DNA of 13,719 nucleotides from positions 9,333-23,051 of the forward strand of contig QIAK01000227.1 of NCBI GenBank assembly GCA_003225515.1, given 5' to 3'. The notes under the pieces are model-generated. The model was not told where the DNA came from. It saw nothing but the letters and a program-made list of their open reading frames with translations, and ran no database searches. The stretch's first letter is position 1; each line of letters opens with the position of its first letter. Positions 6,407 through 12,849 of the stretch are shown here, piece by piece. Made by a program: the position numbers and the translations under genes. Origin of the DNA: Acidobacteriota bacterium. GTDB taxonomy: Bacteria; Acidobacteriota; Terriglobia; Terriglobales; Acidobacteriaceae.

Positions 6407-8073
6407 TAGTTGGTCCCTTTCTTCGCGGTGGCGGCAGGAATCGTGGTGGTGACAACTTCCGCGGTCGAGTGTGGCTGCATAGTGGTCTCCGCATTTTTCC
6501 CTTCGACCGGGAGAAGAGTGGAACCCGGCTGCTTATAGTCGGGACGGGCAAGAGCGATGGTGTGGTTCGAGGGCTGCTCGAGAATCTGGAAAAACGGCTT
6601 GGGATAGAGGCCGATCCAGAAAGCCAGGATGAGAAGAGGGACGAAAGTTGCGACTTCGCGGGGAGTGAGGTCGTTCAGCTTTTCGTTCTTCGGATTGGTG
6701 ACTGGGCCGAAGAAGACGCGCTGGTAAAGCCACAGAAGGTACGCTGCCGCGAGAACGACTCCCGGGACGGCCCATGCGCCCCAGCGCCAATTCTCCATGA
6801 AGGTGCCTTGCAGGATGGTGAACTCGCCGACGAATCCGTTGAGCAGCGGGAGTCCCATGGAGGAGAGGAACATGATCATGGTGATGGTGGCGTAAACGGG
6901 CATCACATTCGAGATGCCGCCGTATTCGGCGATCTCGCGGGTGTGACGGCGCTCGTAGAGGATGCCGACGATCAAGAAGAGCGCTCCGGTGGAGATGCCG
7001 TGATTAATTTGCTGGAGTACCGAACCGCTCAGGCCAATCGGAGTGAGCGCGAAAATTCCCAGCGTGCAGAAACCTAAGTGGCTGACGGAGGAGTAAGCGA
7101 CGAGCTTCTTCATGTCCTTCTGCATGAGGGAGACGAGCGCGCCGTAGATGATGCCGATGATGGAGAGGAAAATCATCCAGCCGCGGACAGTCATTCCCAT
7201 GAACGTGGCGGGATTGGCCAGCACGTTGGGGAAGAAGGGAAGCGAGAAGCGGATGAAGCCGTAGGTTCCCATTTTCAGCAGGACGCCTGCCAGAATGACC
7301 GATCCGGCTGTAGGCGCTTCTACGTGGGCGTCGGGCAACCAGGTGTGGAAAGGGAACATCGGCACTTTGATGGCGAAGGCAAAGAAAAAACTCAGGAAGA
7401 GCAGAGTGGCGATGTGCGGGCCGTAGTCGGAGTAGATGCGCGGCGCGGTGTCATAGAGCGCCTGCAGAGCGAAAGTGTAGATGCCGGTGACCGCGTGATG
7501 ATGGAAGTAGAGGAACAGGATGCCGAGGAGCATCAGCACGGAGCCGGCGAGCGTGTAAAGGAAAAATTTGATGGCGGCGTAGAGTTTGCGCGGGCCTCCC
7601 CAGATGCCGATGAGGAGATACATGGGAACGAGCATGGCTTCCCAGAAGACGAAGAAGAGGAAGAAATCGAGCGCCATAAAGACGCCGAGCATGCCGGTCT
7701 GAAGAAACAGAAACCAGATGTAGTACTCCTTCACGCGATTCTCAATGGCCGTCCAGGAGGAGAGGATGGAAATCCAGCCGAGAAGCGTGGTGAGCATAAT
7801 GAGGAGGAAGGAGATGCCGTCGATGCCGAGGACGTAGCCCGCGCCGATCGAAGGAATCCAGTTGCCGGGAGCGCCCTCGATGAACTTGAAGCCAGGCTCG
7901 AAACGCTGCGCCCAGAACATGGGAACGAGCGGGAGCGAGACGGCGAGGCCGGCGAGCGCGAAGAAATTCGCGATCCAGCGGATCGCGTCTTTATTCTCCT
8001 TGGGTACGAACAGGAGAATGAGCGCGCCGACGAGCGGCGTGAAGAGGATGATGGATAGGATGTGATTTTGCAT
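6406..8073 (-). CDS. nuoM: NADH-quinone oxidoreductase subunit M
   Basis: A 555-residue antiporter-like proton-pumping subunit of complex I, with about 14 membrane helices. E145 in FVFWEAMLVPMYLLIGIWGG is the conserved channel glutamate. Other hallmarks are AIKFFLYTLAGSVLMLLG, AIKVPMFPFHTWLPDAHVEA followed by PTAGSVILAGVLLKMGTYGF, and MQKDMKKLVAYSSVSHLGF. The last 40 or so residues (PVEGKNAETTMQPHSTAEVV onward, rich in Thr and Ala) form a hydrophilic tail beyond the membrane domain. The ATG at 8073 is only 4 bases from the end of a heptad-repeat hairpin; the nearest purine-rich stretch (AGAAG) is part of that repeat, so ribosome binding may use it. It overlaps nuoN by one base. Confidence 0.96.
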   Translation of the reverse strand: MQNHILSIILFTPLVGALILLFVPKENKDAIRWIANFFALAGLAVSLPLVPMFWAQRFEPGFKFIEGAPGNWIPSIGAGYVLGIDGISFLLIMLTTLLGWISILSSWTAIENRVKEYYIWFLFLQTGMLGVFMALDFFLFFVFWEAMLVPMYLLIGIWGGPRKLYAAIKFFLYTLAGSVLMLLGILFLYFHHHAVTGIYTFALQALYDTAPRIYSDYGPHIATLLFLSFFFAFAIKVPMFPFHTWLPDAHVEAPTAGSVILAGVLLKMGTYGFIRFSLPFFPNVLANPATFMGMTVRGWMIFLSIIGIIYGALVSLMQKDMKKLVAYSSVSHLGFCTLGIFALTPIGLSGSVLQQINHGISTGALFLIVGILYERRHTREIAEYGGISNVMPVYATITMIMFLSSMGLPLLNGFVGEFTILQGTFMENWRWGAWAVPGVVLAAAYLLWLYQRVFFGPVTNPKNEKLNDLTPREVATFVPLLILAFWIGLYPKPFFQILEQPSNHTIALARPDYKQPGSTLLPVEGKNAETTMQPHSTAEVVTTTIPAATAKKGTN

Positions 8074-8077
8074 AAGA

Positions 8078-8159
8078 AGCTTCTAGCTACTAGCTACCAG
8101 CTCGATCACCTTGGCTTTCAGCGGTTTCGCCAGAAGCCAGGAGCCATGAGCTAGAAGCT
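8078..8159. repeat. Heptad-repeat hairpin filling the nuoL-nuoM gap
   Basis: The left arm (8078-8105) reads AGCTTCT, AGCTACT, AGCTACC, AGCTCGA on +. The right arm (8125-8159) reads AGCTTCT, AGCTCAT, GGCTCCT, GGCTTCT, GGCGAAA on -. The arms face each other across about 19 bases and pair with matches at nearly every AGCT core, so the transcript can fold into a long imperfect stem. The element occupies almost the whole space between the nuoL stop (8166) and the nuoM start (8073). It is closely related to the element at 10296-10397. It might stabilise mRNA or attenuate transcription inside the operon. Confidence 0.8.
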
Positions 8160-8165
8160 GGTTCT

Positions 8166-9222
8166 TCAGTGATACACGTAGTAAAACGCGAAACCTACCA
8201 AGCCTGCGGTCATGACCAGCGCATACCATTGCACCAGGCCCCATTCGAGGAGGCGCGCGGGATAACTTACCATGCGCGCCAGTATCGCGGGGCCGTTTAC
8301 GCCGATGCCGTCGATGATCCACTTGTCCCACCAGCTGGAAATGGTGGCAGTGAGGCGCGTAATCCATCCCGCGGCGTTCACTGCGCCGTCGATCACGTGA
8401 GTGTCGAACCAGGAGCTGGCCTCGCCTAACCCCATCACGCCGAGCCGGACGTCGCGCAGCTTGCGGCGGCCGGTAAAAACGTAGTCGTAGCCTTCGTCGA
8501 CGTAATACTTGTTCAGCAGAGTTTTGTAAATGGGCGGAGAGATAGCAGCAATGGGTTCGGTGTAGCCTTTGTCTGCTTTCGAGTAGGAGCGTCCAGCCAT
8601 GATCAACCCAATGCCGGCCGCGCCGATGGATAAGAACATCAGCAAATATTCTGTCGAGCTGGTGTGTTCTTTTTCTCTTTCTCCAGCGGCGACTTGCCCG
8701 GCCTTGCCTTCGGCGTTCATGACCTGCGTTTCGCCCGTGAAGACGGGATCGAGGAAGCGGGCAAATCGGTCGGAGCCGCCGAGACTATGCGGCCATCCCA
8801 GAAATCCGGCGAAAATTGAACAGAGGGCGAGAACGACGAGTGGTACGGTCATGGAACTGGGAGATTCGTGGATGTGATGCTCGACTTGATGGCTCATCCG
8901 CGGCTTGCTGTAGAACGTGAGATAGATGAGGCGGAACATGTAGAACGCTGTCATGAGCGCAGTGATGTAGCCGATGCCCCAGAGCAGGTGGAAGGCAGTG
9001 CCTTCGCGAGTCCATGTCTCCCAGAGAATTCCGTCTTTGGAAACGAATCCAGCGAAGGGTGGAATGCCTGTGATGGCCAGGGTGGCGATGAACATCGTCC
9101 AATAGGTTTTCGGGATGCGATCGCTCAACGCGCCCATGTTGCGCATGTCCTGCTCGCCGGACATGGCGTGAATCACCGATCCCGCTCCGAGGAACAGCAG
9201 AGCCTTAAAAAAAGCATGAGTA
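8166..9222 (-). CDS. nuoL: NADH-quinone oxidoreductase subunit L, C-terminal part (frameshifted)
   Basis: The downstream portion of NuoL, the distal proton-pumping subunit of complex I. Family similarity in this frame begins at THAFFKALLFLGAGSVIHAM (from about 9222); the first ATG in this frame is at 9176 (MIHAMSGEQDMRNMG). It contains PKTYWTMFIATLAITGIPPF, with AGFVSKD after it, and the MFRLIYLTFYSKPR helix. Next comes a hydrophilic stretch, then YYVDEGYDYVF, and the long C-terminal region ending in a last membrane helix (ALVMTAGLVGFAFYYVYH), as expected of complete NuoL. One extra base near 9222-9225 would join it to the upstream part, giving about 710 residues, a normal length. It has no ribosome binding site of its own that I can see. 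Confidence 0.87.
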
Positions 9223-10297
9223 AAACGTGGAACACTCCGGCGGCGAAAGCTCCCACGCCGAGTGCCAGAAACATGTAGCCCAGTTGCGAGACGGTGGAAT
9301 ACGCAAGCACGCGCTTGATGTCGTTTTGAACCAGGCCGATGGAGGCGGCGAAAATGGCAGTGAGCGCGCCGACGATGGCAACGGTCTTCATGGATGCGGG
9401 CGCGAGCACGAACAGAGCATTGGAGCGGGCGACCATGTAGACGCCGGCCGTGACCATGGTGGCGGCGTGGATCAAGGCGCTAACCGGCGTGGGACCTTCC
9501 ATGGCGTCAGGGAGCCAGATGTAAAGCGGCAGTTGGGCGGACTTGCCACAGGCGCCGACGAAAAGAAGTAAGGTAGCGGCGGTGATGATCGGGTCGCCGA
9601 TGGCGAAGTGGCCGCTGCGGGCGGCCGCGGTCACGTCGATGTATCGCAGCGAGCCCATATACCAGGCGATGAAGAACATTCCGAGAATGAATCCGGCGTC
9701 TCCGATACGGTTCACGATGAAGGCCTTGTTGGCGGCGTCGCTGGCGGATTTGCGATGGAAGTAGAAGCCGATCAACAAGTATGAGCAGAGGCCGACGCCC
9801 TCCCAACCGACGAACATCAGAACATAGTTGTTGGCGAGGATCAGCGTGAGCATGGAGAACATGAAGAGATTGAGATATCCGAAGAAGCGGTAATAGCCGC
9901 CTTCATGCGCCATGTATCCGGTGGAGTAGATATGAATGAGCATGCCGACTCCGGTGACGAAGAGGAGCCAGATGCTGGAGAGCGGGTCGAGAAGAAATCC
10001 GGCTTCGGCGAGGAGAGGAGCGGAAGAGCCGTCGAAGGTATGGAAGGTGAGGTGTCCGGTGTCGGTGCCGAGCCAGGTGTAAAGAATTGTTTCGTAAGGC
10101 TTGTGATTGTTCGCTGGAGCCCAGTTGTTGACGTATTGCAGAACTGCGCCACAGGCCATGAGGAATGCGAGGACGATGGTGCCGACGCAGACCGCGCTGA
10201 CGGTGGCCTTCTGAAGCCTGCGGCCGAAAAAGAACATGAGCGCCGCGCCGATGGCGGGGAAGAGCGGGATGAGGTAGATGTGGGTTAGAAAAATCAG
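9173..10297 (-). CDS. nuoL: NADH-quinone oxidoreductase subunit L, N-terminal part (frameshifted; non-ATG start likely)
   Basis: The upstream portion of NuoL. The first ATG is at 10237, but 20 more in-frame codons precede it, encoding LIFLTHIYLIPLFPAIGAAL. This looks like the normal first helix, so translation probably begins at CTG 10297 (AGGAG seven bases upstream) or ATT 10294; a TAG blocks the frame at 10301-10303. Counting from 10237, hallmarks are E146 in MFVGWEGVGLCSYLLIGFYF, K171 in DAANKAFIVNRIGDAGF, KSAQLPLYIWLPDAMEGPTP and VQNDIKRVLAYSTVSQLGYM. After GVGAFAAGVFHV the frame is lost: LLMLFLRLCCSSERDR is not NuoL-like, whereas THAFFKALLF continues in the neighbouring frame. A single missing base in the AAAA run (9222-9225 on +) would explain it. 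Confidence 0.87.
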   Translation of the reverse strand: MIFLTHIYLIPLFPAIGAALMFFFGRRLQKATVSAVCVGTIVLAFLMACGAVLQYVNNWAPANNHKPYETILYTWLGTDTGHLTFHTFDGSSAPLLAEAGFLLDPLSSIWLLFVTGVGMLIHIYSTGYMAHEGGYYRFFGYLNLFMFSMLTLILANNYVLMFVGWEGVGLCSYLLIGFYFHRKSASDAANKAFIVNRIGDAGFILGMFFIAWYMGSLRYIDVTAAARSGHFAIGDPIITAATLLLFVGACGKSAQLPLYIWLPDAMEGPTPVSALIHAATMVTAGVYMVARSNALFVLAPASMKTVAIVGALTAIFAASIGLVQNDIKRVLAYSTVSQLGYMFLALGVGAFAAGVFHVLLMLFLRLCCSSERDR

Positions 10298-10397
10298 CTG
10301 CTAGCTCCTAGCTTCTAGCCTCTAGCTATTCGTCTCGTCGCTTGAGCCTTCACCCGATGGGCTTCGGCTAGAAGCTAGGAGCTAGTCGCTAGAAGCT
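10296..10397. repeat. Heptad-repeat hairpin filling the nuoK-nuoL gap
   Basis: The left arm (10296-10330) has five 7-base units on +: AGCTGCT, AGCTCCT, AGCTTCT, AGCCTCT, AGCTATT. The right arm (10363-10397) has five on -: AGCTTCT, AGCGACT, AGCTCCT, AGCTTCT, AGCCGAA. Within them, 10301-10320 and 10366-10385 are a perfect 20-bp inverted repeat, with a 45-base spacer. The element starts 6 bases after the nuoK stop and touches the probable nuoL start codon. The 19 bases at 10388-10406 match 8150-8168 at 18 positions, linking it to the nuoL-nuoM element. Confidence 0.88.
10305..10309 (-). promoter_or_regulatory. Shine-Dalgarno AGGAG of nuoL, inside the heptad repeat
   Basis: On the - strand the unit AGGAGCT of the hairpin supplies AGGAG seven bases before CTG 10297. 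It supports a non-ATG start there over the internal ATG at 10237. If the mRNA hairpin forms, this site lies within the perfect stem and would be occluded. Confidence 0.45.
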
Positions 10398-10403
10398 GGT
10401 TTT

Positions 10404-10739
10404 TCACCACTTCAGCAAATTCACTTCGTCAACATTGACCGTCTCCTTATTACGGAAGAAGGCGATCAGGATGCCCAGGCCAACTGCGGCTTCGGCGGCG
10501 GCATCGGTGATTACAAAAATTGCGAAGACCTGTCCATGGAGGGCTTGCGGTCCATGGATGCCTTGCCAGTAACGCGAGAACGCGACCAGGTTCAAGTTCA
10601 CAGCATTCAGAATCAGTTCAATCGACATCAGGACGATCACGACATTGCGACGGGTGAGCACTCCGATCACGCCGAGCAGGAACAGGGCTGCGCCGAGGAC
10701 CAGGTAGTGGAGAGTCGTGATGTGGAGCATGAAATCCAT
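10404..10739 (-). CDS. nuoK: NADH-quinone oxidoreductase subunit K
   Basis: A 111-residue, three-helix membrane subunit of complex I that carries part of the proton path. The two conserved membrane glutamates are present: E41 in VLMSIELILNAVNLNLVAFS and E83 in VITDAAAEAAVGLGILIAF. LTRRN at 28-32, after the first helix, is also standard. The hydrophilic tail NKETVNVDEVNLLKW is normal for the family. The start could be the ATG at 10739 or the one three codons later; a poly-A run and no clear Shine-Dalgarno sequence precede the first. Unusually for this operon type, it is 257 bases from nuoJ. Confidence 0.95.
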   Translation of the reverse strand: MDFMLHITTLHYLVLGAALFLLGVIGVLTRRNVVIVLMSIELILNAVNLNLVAFSRYWQGIHGPQALHGQVFAIFVITDAAAEAAVGLGILIAFFRNKETVNVDEVNLLKW

Positions 10740-10774
10740 TTTTTTAAGCGTCGCTCAGCGTGAAAAGTTGTGTC

Positions 10775-10960
10775 GTCCCTCCGGGACTCGTTCATCTTTT
10801 CCCGATTTACCCAGGACTAAAGTCCTGGGCTAATATGTTTCGCCGCTCCGCGGCTATATTCGGTATGACTAGTCCGCCTTCACCCTATCGATCGACTTCT
10901 CACCGCAGGGACTAAAGCCCCGATTACTCGCGATTCGTTTACGCGGCCCTGAAGGGCCGC
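10775..10960. repeat. Mosaic of REP-like palindromes between nuoJ and nuoK
   Basis: The 257-base gap between nuoJ and nuoK (10740-10996) contains no gene. It holds several short hairpins: GTCCC-TCC-GGGAC (10775-10787), CCCAGGACT-AA-AGTCCTGGG (10810-10829, perfect 9-bp stem), GCCGC-TCC-GCGGC (10842-10854), a degenerate copy of the second (GGGACTAAAGCCCC, 10908-10921) and GCGGCCCT-GA-AGGGCCGC (10943-10960, perfect 8-bp stem). From memory, such modules are dispersed in acidobacterial genomes and resemble REP sequences mobilised by RAYT-type transposases. No transposase is present here. Confidence 0.8.
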
Positions 10961-10996
10961 TCTTCCACTTATTCCAACATTTCACTCACATTCAGT

Positions 10997-11560
10997 TCAT
11001 ATTCTTTTCTTTGCCATTACTACGGCTCCGATGATCGCTACCAGCAGTAGCAGGGAGGCGATTTCGAAGGCGAACATGTATTGGCCGGTGTGCAGGTCGA
11101 AGAGCAGGCCGGCGATTTTTTGCGTGTTGTCGGTCTCACCGTAGAGCAGGCGTCCTTCGGGGAAGAGCGTTTTGCCTTTCGTCGTTGTGGTGTAGACAGC
11201 GATGAAGAGGCCTCCGAGGGCGGCAGCGGCGACAATTCCGACCAGCCATTGCTTGTTGAACTGGCGCTCTTTCACAGAGCGCTCCATGTTGATCAGCATG
11301 ATCACGAACAGGAACAGGACCATGATGCCGCCGGCATAAAGAATGATCTGCACGCCGGCGACGAACGGAGCGTAGAGCATAAGGTAGAGAGCGGCCTGAG
11401 CAAGCAGGGTGGTGATCAGCGCGAGCGCCGAGTGAACCGCGTTTTTGCGCGTGATGACCAGAATGCCGCCGATGATCATGGTGGCGGCAAGCAGATAAAA
11501 GAAAAACGTGGTTGCGACCGGAGGATTTGCGCCTGCGGGAATGGCTCCTGTTGGAATCAT
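10997..11560 (-). CDS. nuoJ: NADH-quinone oxidoreductase subunit J
   Basis: A 187-residue membrane subunit of complex I with five helices. The hallmark is helix 3, AGVQIILYAGGIMVLFLFVI, leading into MLINMERSVKER; this distorted helix is involved in coupling in known structures. FFFYLLAATMIIGGILVITR with KNAVHSAL after it matches the usual N-terminal region. The ATG at 11560 (MIPTGAIPAG) is chosen over the longer frame from 11662, because that extension is nuoH sequence read in another frame and an AGGAG lies 10 bases before this ATG. It overlaps the nuoH stop as ATGA. nuoI, which normally separates nuoH and nuoJ, is absent. Confidence 0.95.
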   Translation of the reverse strand: MIPTGAIPAGANPPVATTFFFYLLAATMIIGGILVITRKNAVHSALALITTLLAQAALYLMLYAPFVAGVQIILYAGGIMVLFLFVIMLINMERSVKERQFNKQWLVGIVAAAALGGLFIAVYTTTTKGKTLFPEGRLLYGETDNTQKIAGLLFDLHTGQYMFAFEIASLLLLVAIIGAVVMAKKRI

Positions 11561-12849
11561 GGGCGCAACGCTCCTGTCATCTGCGCCCACAGTTCCGTCC
11601 GCATGGCAACGACGGCGGTCAGGATCAGGAGAGCGAGGCCGGTGGGCAGGAGCACTTTCCATCCTACTTTCATGAGTTGGTCAAAGCGATAACGAGGGAA
11701 CGTGCCACGATACCAGATATAGAGGTACATGAACGCGGCAACTTTGGCGACAAACCAATAAATATCGCCGACGCGGACGCTTACTTTCGGAATCAATAAC
11801 ACCAGTCCGATCAGGCCAAGCACGGCGCCGAATCCGGCGAGGCCCATGGTTTGAATCCTGAAAAGCGGATGTTTGGGCATGCGCGCGGTGTTATAGAAGC
11901 AGATCGCGGCGAAGAGCAGGAAAGTGATTCCCGGAAAAAGAGAGAAGACGAGATCCCAGGTCGGGCCGTTCAGCGCGTTAGGGAAGGGGCGCAGCCATCC
12001 GCCGAGCCAGAGAGTTACGGCGATCGAAGATACGGCGATCATGGCGGAATATTCCGCCAGGAAGAATAGGGACCAGCGGAAGCCGGAGTATTCGGTGTGG
12101 AACCCGGCAGTGAGTTCGGATTCGGCTTCGGGGAGATCGAAAGGAGCGCGGTTGGTCTCGGCGACCATGGCGATGGCGAAGATGAAAAATCCGACTAGGC
12201 CGAGCGGGAAAAATTTGAAGATGAACCATTCCTGCTGTGTCTGCTGCGACCTCACGATATCGATCATGCTCAGGGTGCCCGTACCGGTTTCAAGGCTGGT
12301 CATCATGATGACCGATACGACCGCCAGGCCCATGGCAACTTCATAGGAAACCATCTGCGCGCTGGAGCGCAGCGCGCCGATCAGCGGATAGTGCGAGTTC
12401 GAGGCCCATCCCGCGGTGACGATGCCCAGGACGCTGAGGGAGGAGACGCCGAGCATGAAAAGAATGCCGATATTCATGTCGGTGATGGCATGCTGAGGGC
12501 CAAAGGGAACGACGACGAAGACGGTGAAGGCGGCGAGCACGACGATGAAGGGGGCGATCCAGAAGACGAATTTATCGGCTTCGGAGGGAATGATGTCCTC
12601 TTTCAGGAGCAACTTGATGGCGTCGGCGATGGGCTGGAGCAGACCGTGGGGGCCGACGCGCATGGGCCCGAGACGGACCTGCATGTGCGCGAGAATTTTG
12701 CGCTCAAGCCAGTTCATGGCGATGACGGCGACGGAGAGTCCGCCGAAGACGAGCAGGATGTAGACCGTCGCCCAGAAAAGGTTCCCGGCGGCACCGGGCG
12801 TCTGTTTGCTTGACAGATAGGACTGGATGTAGTCAATGAACGCGTGCAT
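11557..12849 (-). CDS. nuoH: NADH-quinone oxidoreductase subunit H
   Basis: A 430-residue membrane subunit that forms part of the quinone pocket and links the peripheral arm to the proton channels. Motifs visible: NWLERKILAHMQVRLGPMRV with GPHGLLQPIADAIKLLLKED after it (46-85), and AMVAETNRAPFDLPEAESEL (227-246) with the acidic cluster E231, D238, E241, E243 and E245. GFHTEYSGFRWSLFFLAEY follows (249-267), and IWYRGTFPRYRFDQLMKVGW lies near the C-terminus. It is longer than E. coli NuoH (325 residues), partly through an N-terminal extension and a loop near 180-210. The ATG at 12849 overlaps the nuoD stop (TGATG) and has AGGTGG seven bases upstream. Sequence further upstream in this frame is a shadow of nuoD. 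Confidence 0.96.
   Translation of the reverse strand: MHAFIDYIQSYLSSKQTPGAAGNLFWATVYILLVFGGLSVAVIAMNWLERKILAHMQVRLGPMRVGPHGLLQPIADAIKLLLKEDIIPSEADKFVFWIAPFIVVLAAFTVFVVVPFGPQHAITDMNIGILFMLGVSSLSVLGIVTAGWASNSHYPLIGALRSSAQMVSYEVAMGLAVVSVIMMTSLETGTGTLSMIDIVRSQQTQQEWFIFKFFPLGLVGFFIFAIAMVAETNRAPFDLPEAESELTAGFHTEYSGFRWSLFFLAEYSAMIAVSSIAVTLWLGGWLRPFPNALNGPTWDLVFSLFPGITFLLFAAICFYNTARMPKHPLFRIQTMGLAGFGAVLGLIGLVLLIPKVSVRVGDIYWFVAKVAAFMYLYIWYRGTFPRYRFDQLMKVGWKVLLPTGLALLILTAVVAMRTELWAQMTGALRP

Noticed and set aside
7078..8058. Long + strand open frame of 326 codons opposite nuoM
   Set aside because: Its product is a low-complexity mix of Asp, Glu, Gly and Arg, as expected from reading the complement of a hydrophobic membrane-protein gene. 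nuoM is clearly the real gene.
9207..9213. Seven-A run as the site of the nuoL frameshift or of programmed slippage
   Set aside because: The THAFF residues encoded before this run are already in the second frame, so the frame change lies upstream, at about 9222-9225.
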